64,000 nucleotides of DNA from Zobellia russellii (GTDB taxonomy: Bacteria > Bacteroidota > Bacteroidia > Flavobacteriales > Flavobacteriaceae): contig NZ_JACSOI010000006.1 of assembly GCF_018728565.1 (NCBI RefSeq), forward strand, positions 62,001-126,000. Direction: 5' to 3'. Of the stretch, positions 1-8,311 are shown piece by piece. The notes beneath the pieces were generated by a model that searched no databases, had not been told where the DNA came from, and saw only the letters and a program-made list of their open reading frames with translations. Made by a program: the position numbers and the translations under genes. Positions within the stretch are counted from its first letter, which is position 1. Each line of letters starts with the position of its first letter.

Positions 1-159
1 ATTTCCTTTTTTACTCACATAGTATACCTTGTCGGGTCGTTTGTCTTCAAAGGCATAAACCGAATATTGCAAAGAAAATGTAAGCAGGAACAAGGCAATA
101 ACAAGCAGTCGGCCGGTTGATTTTTCCGAACGAACAAGATGTACAGTTTGAACTCCCAT
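1..159 (-). CDS. Exported parallel beta-helix-type protein, 5' fragment
   Basis: The first 53 codons of a minus-strand gene are visible; the rest lies beyond the left edge. The start is the ATG whose complement is at 157-159. Residues 1-40 form a signal peptide: a positive n-region with several Arg/Lys, then a hydrophobic core (LLVIALFLLTFSLQYSV) and a small-residue end. The mature protein begins with KVYYVSKKGN, the typical opening of exported right-handed beta-helix proteins (polysaccharide lyases, GH28, GH141 and relatives), where it is usually followed by an Asp/Asn-rich turn. It follows the two GH29-like genes by 112 bases on the same strand and is probably part of the same operon. The exact family cannot be told from the fragment. 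Confidence 0.6.
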   Translation of the reverse strand, partial: MGVQTVHLVRSEKSTGRLLVIALFLLTFSLQYSVYAFEDKRPDKVYYVSKKGN

Positions 160-271
160 ATTTGAAAAGGCCGATTAGAGCTATTTTTTAATTTATATCT
201 TGTTATGGACAGGAAACCCTATCCCTTTCTTTTAAACAAAAGGCACCTGGGCTTGTCGCCTGCCCTAAGGA

Positions 272-1714
272 TTATTTTACAATTACCTCGGCAATTCTAA
301 GGCTACCTTCTTTTTGCATCCTTATCTTTACAAAGCGTCCAAACACGCCCTTGGTCTTTAGTGTTTTTGAAGGGTCGGGAAATTCTTTAAACCCTTTGGA
401 CCAAACTACTTTTTCGTCCTTATCCAAAATAGAGACGACCACATCGGTCATTTCTGTTTTTTCCTGGCCGGTAGCATTGTATATGGTGATTTCATTGATT
501 TTTTCCGTGTCTTGAAGATCTACCATCCACCACGGGTTCATTTGTTGTTTGGTGCCCGATGTCTGTTCCATTTCCCAGTTCCCCTCGGTTACGCCATCAA
601 CGGCAATATCGGCTCTTGGATAGGCTCTTTTATCATTGATATAGGGATGGGTCGTAGATTGGGAGCAAGGTTTCAAAAAGGCCAGGTTTTCGGAAACCTC
701 ATAAGAAAAACCCCAATCGGATCCTGGTTTTTCAAGCGGGGCCGGTTTCTGCCATACCGCCGCAGTTTCTTTTAACCGCGTTATTACGTCTTCATCGATC
801 CGCCCTTCAGGGTTAGGCGAAATATTTAGAATATAGACCGAATTATGAGAGTTGTAACTATTCAGTTGTTTTAGCAGGTAGTCAACACTTTTAGATACGC
901 CAAAGCCATTGTTGTTGTCCCACCACCAGCCTCGCTGAATAAAATCGGAGGCCGCAGTCGGTCTCATATAATCTTTATGGTACGGATAAGCCCTTCCCGC
1001 TGCATCGGCAAAGGGAACCTCGGCATGGGCCAGATTGGACTCATAAGTATGGTTTACGATAAGGCAATTGGGCTGCAAGGATTTGACCAAGGCATAAATT
1101 TCACCATAGGGCATATCGTCAAAATCAGGGTTGGTAGGCCATGAAGACCAGCCATCGAAATTGATATAATCTATTGGCCCATAATTGGTCAAAAGTTCCC
1201 TGATCTGATTTTTAGTGAATTCGATTTCCACCCGTGAAGTGCTACCATTTTCTACTTTATGATGATAGTCCAATATCGAATAATACAGTCCTACTTTCAG
1301 GCCCGCCTTGCGAAACGAATCGACAAAGGCTTTGACCACATCGGTCTTGACGCCCGAAGAAGCCACGTCATAATCGGTATAGGCACTATCCCATAGACAG
1401 AAGCCACCATGGTGTTTTGTAGTAAGCCAGCCTCCGGTCATTCTTGCTTCTTTTACCACCTGGGCCCACTGGTCCGTATCGAGTCCCGTAGGCGCCCAAG
1501 TTGTCGGGACGACCTTACCATAGGCCCGACCTTGTTTCTCTTCTGAATTGACATTGTTAAAAGTGGCCATATTATAATAAAAATAAGCCTGGTAACGGGT
1601 GTTCACAAAATCAAGCTGAAGCTCGGGCAGGGGTTTTGACTTCTTATCTATAGTTGTTTGCGCTTGGATATGCGTCGTAATTAAAAAAAGTGCTACTAGT
1701 TTTACTATTTTCAT
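272..1714 (-). CDS. Divergent GH29-like alpha-L-fucosidase with discoidin-like C-terminal domain
   Basis: A 480-residue exported protein with a signal peptide at about 1-19 (ends IQAQ). Residues 30-330 match the GH29 alpha-L-fucosidase TIM barrel: KHHGGFCLW at 100-108, GLYYS at 142-146, and YINFDGW at 183-189, where Asp187 sits at the position of the catalytic nucleophile. The usual opening motif FGIFIHWG is replaced by YQAYFYYNM (41-49), so the conserved His that contacts fucose is missing. From about 342 to the end is a beta-sandwich with AVDG, WWMVDL and RFVKIR motifs, like F5/8 type C (CBM32-like) modules. It is a close tandem paralogue of the gene starting at 3204, only two bases away. 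It probably acts on fucose-containing side chains in the periplasm; altered specificity or loss of activity is possible. Confidence 0.8.
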   Translation of the reverse strand: MKIVKLVALFLITTHIQAQTTIDKKSKPLPELQLDFVNTRYQAYFYYNMATFNNVNSEEKQGRAYGKVVPTTWAPTGLDTDQWAQVVKEARMTGGWLTTKHHGGFCLWDSAYTDYDVASSGVKTDVVKAFVDSFRKAGLKVGLYYSILDYHHKVENGSTSRVEIEFTKNQIRELLTNYGPIDYINFDGWSSWPTNPDFDDMPYGEIYALVKSLQPNCLIVNHTYESNLAHAEVPFADAAGRAYPYHKDYMRPTAASDFIQRGWWWDNNNGFGVSKSVDYLLKQLNSYNSHNSVYILNISPNPEGRIDEDVITRLKETAAVWQKPAPLEKPGSDWGFSYEVSENLAFLKPCSQSTTHPYINDKRAYPRADIAVDGVTEGNWEMEQTSGTKQQMNPWWMVDLQDTEKINEITIYNATGQEKTEMTDVVVSILDKDEKVVWSKGFKEFPDPSKTLKTKGVFGRFVKIRMQKEGSLRIAEVIVK

Positions 1715-1716
1715 AA

Positions 1717-3204
1717 TTATTTTCCTTTTACGATAACCTCTGCCAAAGCAAGACTACCTTTTCCATTTAATTGAACTTTTACAAAACTTCCGACGATGTC
1801 GGGAACGGCGATGGTATGCGTTTTTGATGCGGCATTCACCTCTTCGGATTTCCAAACCTCTTTTTCGTCGGCATCCCATATGCTTACCGTAAAGTTTTTC
1901 AATTCGTCCGTATGCTTATCGGTGCGGTCAAACAGTTTTATTTCGTTTATTTTATGTTCGGCCTGAAGGTCTACCTTCCACCACGGACGGTCTTCAACTT
2001 CCGTCCATGAAGTTTGCTCCATTTCACCATTGCCTTCGGTTACCCCATCAACCGCAATATCGGCCCTCGGATAGGCTCTCTTATCACGAATAAAAGTATG
2101 GGTGCTCGATTGGGAGCAAGGCCTTAAAAAGGCCAGGTTTTCGGAAACCTCATAAGAAAAACCCCAATTCGCCCCTGGGCTTTTTAGGTCTTCCGGTTTT
2201 TTCCATACCTCTGCGGCCTCTTTTAATCGAACGATGGCATCATCGTCTATACGTCCTGCAGGGTTGGGGGAAATATTCAGAATATAAACCGAATTATGGG
2301 AGTTGTAACTGTCTAATTGACCTAAGATATACTCTACACTTTTAGTAACACGCATATTGTTATTATCATCCCACCACCAATCGATTTGAACCAGATCGGA
2401 CGCAGCCGTTGGCCGCATATAATCTGGGTGATATGGATAGGCACGGCCCGCCGCATCGGCAAACGGCACTTCGGCATGGGCCAAGTTAGACTCGTACGTA
2501 TGGTTGACGATAAGGCAATTGGGTTGTAAAGACTTTACCAATCTGTAGATTTCACCATAGGGGACATCATCAAAATTCGGGGTGGTAGGCCATGACGACC
2601 AACCATCGAAGTTGATGTAATCTATTGGCCCATAATTGGTCAACAATTCGGTAATCTGATTTTTGAGGAACTCGATTTCCTCGCGTGTCGTACTCCCGTT
2701 TTCTACACCATGATGATAGTCTAAAATAGAATAATACAATCCTACTTTTAGGCCGGCATCCCTAAACGTTTTTACAAATTCGCCTACCACGTCGGTCTTG
2801 ACGCCAGAGGAAGCCACATCGTAATCGGTATATTCACTATCCCAAAGACAGAAACCCCCATGGTGTTTAGTGGTCAACCATCCGCCTTCCATCCGTGCAT
2901 CTTTACACACTTGGGCCCATTGTGCCACATCTAAGCCCGTAGGCGCCCACATACTCGCTGGTTCCGTACCCGTAGATCGCCCAAAATGCTCTTCGGAATT
3001 CAGGTTTTTGAAGGTGCACATATTGTAGTGAAAATAGGCCTGATACCGGGTGTTTAAAAAATCGAGCTGTAGTTCGGCCAATGGCCTGGCCGTTTCTTCC
3101 GTATCAACCTCAGTGTTTTTCGTAATGACTTTTTCTTCCTCCTTACAATTGAGCAAAAGAAAGCTCGTTGAAAGCATGAGCATTAGGGTTCGGGTGTTAA
3201 ACAT
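1717..3204 (-). CDS. Divergent GH29-like lipoprotein with discoidin-like C-terminal domain
   Basis: A 495-residue lipoprotein with lipobox LLLNC, acylated at Cys20, followed by a charged linker. The GH29-type barrel covers about 42-345: KHHGGFCLW at 113-121, GLYYS near 155, and YINFDGW with presumed nucleophile Asp200. As in its downstream neighbour, the HWG motif is replaced, here by YQAYFHYNM (54-62). The C-terminal 140 residues form a discoidin-like domain (AVDG, WWKVDL, SFVKVQL). Long blocks are identical to the 272-1714 product, for example the region around SLQPNCLIVNHTYESNLAHA, so the pair arose by tandem duplication. This copy has a lipid anchor while the other has a cleavable signal peptide, so they may work at different membrane sites. 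Fucosidase activity is inferred from fold and conserved nucleophile. Confidence 0.8.
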   Translation of the reverse strand: MFNTRTLMLMLSTSFLLLNCKEEEKVITKNTEVDTEETARPLAELQLDFLNTRYQAYFHYNMCTFKNLNSEEHFGRSTGTEPASMWAPTGLDVAQWAQVCKDARMEGGWLTTKHHGGFCLWDSEYTDYDVASSGVKTDVVGEFVKTFRDAGLKVGLYYSILDYHHGVENGSTTREEIEFLKNQITELLTNYGPIDYINFDGWSSWPTTPNFDDVPYGEIYRLVKSLQPNCLIVNHTYESNLAHAEVPFADAAGRAYPYHPDYMRPTAASDLVQIDWWWDDNNNMRVTKSVEYILGQLDSYNSHNSVYILNISPNPAGRIDDDAIVRLKEAAEVWKKPEDLKSPGANWGFSYEVSENLAFLRPCSQSSTHTFIRDKRAYPRADIAVDGVTEGNGEMEQTSWTEVEDRPWWKVDLQAEHKINEIKLFDRTDKHTDELKNFTVSIWDADEKEVWKSEEVNAASKTHTIAVPDIVGSFVKVQLNGKGSLALAEVIVKGK

Positions 3205-3262
3205 AGGTTTGATATTTTTGGTTTGAATCTGTACTGATTTTTTTGCTTGGAACGATGGAAAC

Positions 3263-5701
3263 CTATGGTTTCAGGTAACTGGGCAAGGGGTATCTTGCAT
3301 TGACGATTTCCGCATTGTAACGCCCGCCTTTTTCGCTCTTGAACCTCTTATAAATTTCACTTCGATACTTCTTTTTATCGGGCGTATTCAGCCTAAACCG
3401 ATCGTTTACCAAGCCTATTTTATCAAAAGGTATGGGCTTAAAATTGGGCTTTGGGGTAAAATCTTCACTAAAACTAAAATCGAGGGAAGACACGTCGCGA
3501 AAAACACTTAGGTCAATATCGGTGGGCAGTTCAAAATGGCCCTCTACCGGAAGGTCCGTAAAACGACCGACCTCACTACTCTCTAGGCCTTCAATGGTAC
3601 CTGACCCCCCGTGTATATGAAACTTTTCATTGACTTTGAAAGTGTAATTATCCTTCACTTGACAAAACGTCTGCGCCCAAGGATTGCTTTCTATCATTTC
3701 TTTCATTTCGGGGAAGGCTTCCTTCCACGGCGATTTTAACCAGCCTTCTTCTCCGATAACACTTTCAACAATATTGAGATAATCACCTTTGTCTCCCTTG
3801 GGAAGGTCTCGCCCAAATTTAGAGAGGTCCTTCCATCGGTCTTGAATTTCATCGGGAGAGATAGCGCTTTTATTCGTCCACCACATTACCGAGCAGTCCA
3901 TGGTAATATTATTTTGATAATCATTTAATGGACCTTGAAAAGCGGCACCACCGCGCCCCGATCTATAAAACACATTTCCGTAGATTTTCAAACCTGCACC
4001 GCCATCGTCATTTCTAAAGGCCATAACCGGATGTCCCCCGGGTTCAATGAGGTGGTGTACAAAATTGTACCGAAGCACATTGTTCATGGTATACCATTGC
4101 GCCCCGCAATAGGCTACGTTAAAATCTCCCATTTCATAACCTATGTTATAAAACTCGTTGTATTCCATTAAAAGATCCACCGTTTTGTAAGAGATGGCCC
4201 CGTTCATATTATACAAAAGGTTATGCGCAAAATATATACCGACACCCGATAAGCCTATAAGCCCATACCCACGATAACGGCAATCCCTTATGATATTATT
4301 GGTTGCGAAATTGAAGCAGTGTTCCAAGGTTCGAAAATCGCCTCCGGAGATACTAAAGGCCGCATAAAGATCATAGAAATTACAAGCGGTAATACCGTTG
4401 TATTTCCCTCCAATTATGTTGACTCCCTTTCCGGCGCCGTTACGAACGGTACTTGTCGCCAAGAGGTTGTGTTCCCCTCCTTCTATACTCACGGCCAAAT
4501 CGGCCGTATTTTCGAAAACGAAGTTCTTTAAAATTACGTTTGAGGTGTTCTTAAGGCTGATCATTGCCAATTTTCCGCTTTTGCCTTTCTGGCCTTTCCC
4601 TTGGTCGCCAATCACGGTCAATCTTGATGTTTTTGGTATAAATCCGTCAATAGGCCACACGTACAAGCGTTGTTCCTTTTTGTCGAAATACCATTCTCCC
4701 GGCTCGTCCAATTCTGCCAAAACATTAAAAAGACGTACCCTTCTCGGAATGGACTTGATCTTGTCGACAATTCCGTATCGGGTATGGTGCAACAACTGAA
4801 CGGAGCCCTCCTCTATATTTCCCACGGCTTCGTTCTGAAAGTACCAATCATTATGAAAGTAGCCTTGGACCCTCATATCTCCCGTTCTTTTAAATTCATC
4901 CGCAATAGAAGGTGAGAGGTTTTCCTTAAACCTAAATTTCCCACCGGTCGGGTTTTCCTTACTGTAGGCCATAGGCTGCTCATTAGGTTTAAGCCAACGT
5001 GTAGTAGGGCCTTCCTCTAAAATTTCCCCTATATGGTTATATCCCCGATTCGGCCACTGTGCCAATTGCAACATACTGCCGTTCATGGCCAATTGCCCAT
5101 ATTCTCCATCACCCTTAAACGCTTTGGCGGCCTGATGCTTCGTGAGGTCTATACTCAAGACCTTTCCACGTGCTTTCGGGTGGAGCCTGGCCAGCAGTTT
5201 TTCATTTTTTACCTTATGTAATTTTTTTACGTTGAGTTCAGCTCCAGAAGAGAAAATCACCTCATCCGCGGCCTCTCCGCTATAGACCACGGGTTTATCA
5301 GGGCTTCCTGAATCTTCTTTTAAAAGTTGAAACTCGTTTTCAATAAAGTAAGTCCCTTTTAATACGACTACCTCTACCCCTCCAACGGGCAAGCCCTTAG
5401 TGGCTTTTAACTTCCTTATCGCATTTCTTGCGGCCTCCAGACTCCTAAAGGGCTTATTTTTCGTTCCTGGGTTATTGTCCTTACCGTTCGGGCCAACATA
5501 GAATTTTGCACCGGGTTCTACATCCTTTAAAAATTGATTGTCGGTATATTTGGCACTGTACTCGGGAAATGAAAATGCGGGTTGCCCTTCTTCCTTACTT
5601 TCTTGTGCATGCCCCAAAGAATAGATAAGCAGATTAACAAGGAGTAAGGCCGTTGGCCTAATAAAGGCTAACCGATGTTGGTTAAAGCGTAAGCTGTTCA
5701 T
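3263..5701 (-). CDS. Right-handed parallel beta-helix glycosidase, GH141-like
   Basis: An 812-residue exported protein with a signal peptide at 1-32 (ends GHAQ). The mature part opens with KFYVGPNGKDNNPGTKNKPF, the standard cap of exported beta-helix enzymes, then SLEAARNAIRKLK and the phrase PVVYSGEAADEVIFSSG, which is typical of GH141 and related families. The middle (about 380-620) consists of short repeating strands rich in Asn and Gly (for example NTSNVILKNFVFENTADLA), as in a parallel beta-helix. GH141 includes alpha-L-fucosidase and xylanase activities. The setting, between GH29 genes and downstream of GH95, fits a fucose-releasing or fucan-trimming role. It lies seven bases after the upstream GH29 stop codon, so the two are co-transcribed. 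The family name is a judgement from motifs; other beta-helix families remain possible. Confidence 0.65.
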   Translation of the reverse strand: MNSLRFNQHRLAFIRPTALLLVNLLIYSLGHAQESKEEGQPAFSFPEYSAKYTDNQFLKDVEPGAKFYVGPNGKDNNPGTKNKPFRSLEAARNAIRKLKATKGLPVGGVEVVVLKGTYFIENEFQLLKEDSGSPDKPVVYSGEAADEVIFSSGAELNVKKLHKVKNEKLLARLHPKARGKVLSIDLTKHQAAKAFKGDGEYGQLAMNGSMLQLAQWPNRGYNHIGEILEEGPTTRWLKPNEQPMAYSKENPTGGKFRFKENLSPSIADEFKRTGDMRVQGYFHNDWYFQNEAVGNIEEGSVQLLHHTRYGIVDKIKSIPRRVRLFNVLAELDEPGEWYFDKKEQRLYVWPIDGFIPKTSRLTVIGDQGKGQKGKSGKLAMISLKNTSNVILKNFVFENTADLAVSIEGGEHNLLATSTVRNGAGKGVNIIGGKYNGITACNFYDLYAAFSISGGDFRTLEHCFNFATNNIIRDCRYRGYGLIGLSGVGIYFAHNLLYNMNGAISYKTVDLLMEYNEFYNIGYEMGDFNVAYCGAQWYTMNNVLRYNFVHHLIEPGGHPVMAFRNDDGGAGLKIYGNVFYRSGRGGAAFQGPLNDYQNNITMDCSVMWWTNKSAISPDEIQDRWKDLSKFGRDLPKGDKGDYLNIVESVIGEEGWLKSPWKEAFPEMKEMIESNPWAQTFCQVKDNYTFKVNEKFHIHGGSGTIEGLESSEVGRFTDLPVEGHFELPTDIDLSVFRDVSSLDFSFSEDFTPKPNFKPIPFDKIGLVNDRFRLNTPDKKKYRSEIYKRFKSEKGGRYNAEIVNARYPLPSYLKP

Positions 5702-5708
5702 TTTTTGT

Positions 5709-6827
5709 TCAGTTTTGAATTTGCAAGTTCATTTTCTGTTTTAGCTCCATCAATGGTCGGATCCACTTCTGAGGTATTTGACCGCTTTGGTCGGGCGGTA
5801 CGTTCAATAGAAAGTTTACATCATTATCCAAACAGTCCTGAAATTTGGAGGTCAACTCGTCTATGGGTTTGGCCTCGTCATCAATTTCCCAAAACCACTC
5901 ATTGCCTATGGGCATGTTCGATTCGGCAGGTAGGTAATACTGTTGATTTTTTATTTCCCATACGGGGTCATACGGTTTTTCGGGAGAAAAACGCTCTAAT
6001 GTCAAAACATCGGTGGGCCAGGCCTTTTTATCTAAAAAGATAAGATCCTTCCCTACCTTTTTCTTTCCATGGTTCATGACGATAAGCATATTTGGGTATT
6101 TTTTTGAGATACGGTCGTAAATGAACTGTCGATAGCCATCGCCTAGAATTATGGGAATATCGATCCAGAATTCGACCAAGGGACTGTATCTTTCAAGGAG
6201 CTCATCTATTTGCGCGGTCATAAAATTCTGGTATAAATGGGAGGTGTACGGTGCTCCTTTGGCCGGTTCCATTTCCGTAGGTGTGACCATAGCCCCATTA
6301 TAATTTTCCGACTTGCCCGGCATAAGACTTCCGAAAGTATGATGATTGTCCCATGCACAATAATAGAGTCCCGGCCGTATTCCTTGCTTACGACACTCCT
6401 TTACAAATTCACCTACCACATCAACAGCCGTTTTGTTTCCCGACACATCGTAATCGGTATAATCGGAGGGCCATAAACAATGGCCCGCAACATGTTTGGC
6501 CGTCAAAACCGCATAGGTCATACCCGCCTCTTTTGCCACCCTGACCCATTGCGATACATCTAAATTGGTTGGGGCATATGTATCCAGCGGTGCTTGGCCA
6601 TCGGGCAGTTCTTCCCCTAAAAATGTACTCATACCAAAATGTATGAACATACCGTACTTCAACGCCTGCCATTCCCTCAATTTTGATTCGGGCAACCGTT
6701 GTTGGGTTACCGCATCGGGATTCTCTTTCCCTTTTGGGGCTACAATGTCCTTACAAGCGAACAAGGGCAAGCATAAAAGCAGTACTATGCGTAATTTGGA
6801 GGTTATATTTTTAGAGAATTCTGCCAT
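5709..6827 (-). CDS. GH29 alpha-L-fucosidase lipoprotein
   Basis: A 372-residue lipoprotein (PLFAC, acylated Cys25), short for the family because it consists of the catalytic barrel alone. The GH29 motifs are LKYGMFIHFGMSTF (57-69, fucose-contacting His63), YAPTNLDVSQW, GLYYCAWDNHH (153-163) and VEFWIDIP (218-225), with Asp223 as the presumed nucleophile. The usual HH pair of the next motif reads KHVAGHCLW here, so the second His is Val113. The start codon overlaps the stop of the upstream GH29 gene by one base (TAATG), which implies translational coupling. It probably removes terminal alpha-L-fucose from oligosaccharides in the periplasm or at the outer membrane. It differs markedly from the other GH29 proteins in this operon, suggesting a different linkage preference (inference). 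Confidence 0.85.
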   Translation of the reverse strand: MAEFSKNITSKLRIVLLLCLPLFACKDIVAPKGKENPDAVTQQRLPESKLREWQALKYGMFIHFGMSTFLGEELPDGQAPLDTYAPTNLDVSQWVRVAKEAGMTYAVLTAKHVAGHCLWPSDYTDYDVSGNKTAVDVVGEFVKECRKQGIRPGLYYCAWDNHHTFGSLMPGKSENYNGAMVTPTEMEPAKGAPYTSHLYQNFMTAQIDELLERYSPLVEFWIDIPIILGDGYRQFIYDRISKKYPNMLIVMNHGKKKVGKDLIFLDKKAWPTDVLTLERFSPEKPYDPVWEIKNQQYYLPAESNMPIGNEWFWEIDDEAKPIDELTSKFQDCLDNDVNFLLNVPPDQSGQIPQKWIRPLMELKQKMNLQIQN

Positions 6828-8311
6828 TATTTTTTTACGCCATCGATTTTAAATGTCCACGCATAATCACAAGGCACTTCCGATGCCGTCAATGAGGGAA
6901 CGTTCACTATAATATCTTTTCCGCTTTGTTCCCATTTTAAAGGGCCTTCATGACCAAGTAAGGTCACCTTGGCGTCGGACTTCAATTTGACGTTTTTAAC
7001 CGTCAGGTTTCCTTTGGGGTATACCGGACAAATACCATAAAGTGTTTGCCCCTTTTGGGTGAAGAAAATCTCCTTCGAGGCAAACCCAGGTTCTGGATCG
7101 ACCGTCAACTTCATAACATCGTACTTCACTTTATACCGTCCTCTTTTGGCATCTTGCACTTTACCATCGGTCCACTGGCATGTTTCCTTCCATAGCGTAG
7201 TGCCGTAAATTGCCTCTCCGTTCACATTGAGCCAATCTCCCATTTCCAAAAGGCGTTCCTGCATGATTACGGGTATTCGTCCATCTGCCGTTGGGCCTAT
7301 GTCCAAAAGAAAGTTTCCTCCCCTACTTACTATATCGATCAACATATATAGAAGCTCTTGGGTAGAATTGTAATCTTCGAAATTTTCGGTTTTACTAAAC
7401 CCGAATGAATGGGCCATGCCTCGATTTTCTTCCCAAGGCACATCTGCATTGGGCATTCCCGAACCGTATTCGGTAGTATAGTAGCCCCCATGGTGATGTC
7501 TTGTCTCTTTTCCCCATCGGTCATTGATCACTACATCTCCTTTACTTGGTGATTCATTGTACAACCAAGACAATAGCTCGGTCGCCTTCCATGTCGTATG
7601 GGGGTAGTCCCATTCACCATCGGTAAAAATCAAGGAAGGGGAATATTTGTTGACCACATCTTTAAACTGGGGCACCATATGTTGGTCGACGTACAGGTCT
7701 ACATCTGAGGTATACAATGGGTTGAACCACTCGTAGAGCGAATAATAGATTCCCATTTTTACGTCGGTTTTACGTACTGCGGTCGTGAGCTCCCCCAAAA
7801 GGTCTCGACCGGGACCGGAGTTGGTAGCACTCCACGGGCGTCCCCATGATTTATCCGACTCCTTACTGGGCCACAAGGTATAACCGTCATGATGCTTAGA
7901 GGTCAGCACCACATATTTGGCCCCTGATTTCTCAAAAATACGGGCCCATTGATCGGCATCGTACATATCGGCCGTGAACAAGGGCACAAAATCAGGATAG
8001 GTAAAATTTTCCCCATAGACCCGATTATGGAATTCATTGGTTTCCTTATACCCATTTTTAACCCTTTGCGGATTGGCCAAATTCATCCAGTACCATTCCG
8101 AATATTCGCCTACCTTAGAAAAGGCAGGTACCGAATAAGGTCCCCAATGTATGAAAATACCGAATTTGGCGTCGGTATACCATTCAGGAACGGGGCGACT
8201 GTCTATCGATTTCCAATTGGCTTCGTATTGTTTCTGTGCAAAGCCCTGTAAGCTTAACAAGAGCGTTAAGAGAAATAGTTTCCCTCGATTCGTATGTATC
8301 ATTTTAATCAT
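6827..8311 (-). CDS. GH29 alpha-L-fucosidase
   Basis: A 494-residue exported enzyme with a signal peptide to about residue 26 (LQGFAQ). It carries the full classical GH29 motif set: AKFGIFIHWG (48-57, His55), VVLTSKHHDGYTLWPS (His140/His141), MGIYYSLYEW near 186, and LIFTDGEWD with nucleophile Asp231. The last 120 residues form a beta-sandwich, as usual for full-length GH29 enzymes. It hydrolyses alpha-L-fucosides with retention of configuration and is the member of this operon most likely to be a standard fucosidase. The start overlaps the stop of the GH95 gene as ATGA, and its stop overlaps the start of the next GH29 gene, so three genes are translationally linked. A second in-frame Met three codons in is a possible alternative start. 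Confidence 0.92.
   Translation of the reverse strand: MIKMIHTNRGKLFLLTLLLSLQGFAQKQYEANWKSIDSRPVPEWYTDAKFGIFIHWGPYSVPAFSKVGEYSEWYWMNLANPQRVKNGYKETNEFHNRVYGENFTYPDFVPLFTADMYDADQWARIFEKSGAKYVVLTSKHHDGYTLWPSKESDKSWGRPWSATNSGPGRDLLGELTTAVRKTDVKMGIYYSLYEWFNPLYTSDVDLYVDQHMVPQFKDVVNKYSPSLIFTDGEWDYPHTTWKATELLSWLYNESPSKGDVVINDRWGKETRHHHGGYYTTEYGSGMPNADVPWEENRGMAHSFGFSKTENFEDYNSTQELLYMLIDIVSRGGNFLLDIGPTADGRIPVIMQERLLEMGDWLNVNGEAIYGTTLWKETCQWTDGKVQDAKRGRYKVKYDVMKLTVDPEPGFASKEIFFTQKGQTLYGICPVYPKGNLTVKNVKLKSDAKVTLLGHEGPLKWEQSGKDIIVNVPSLTASEVPCDYAWTFKIDGVKK

Noticed and set aside
242-268. Weak hairpin (GGGC/GCCC) after the first GH29-like gene.
   Set aside because: Four-pair stem without a solid T-run; not convincing as a terminator.
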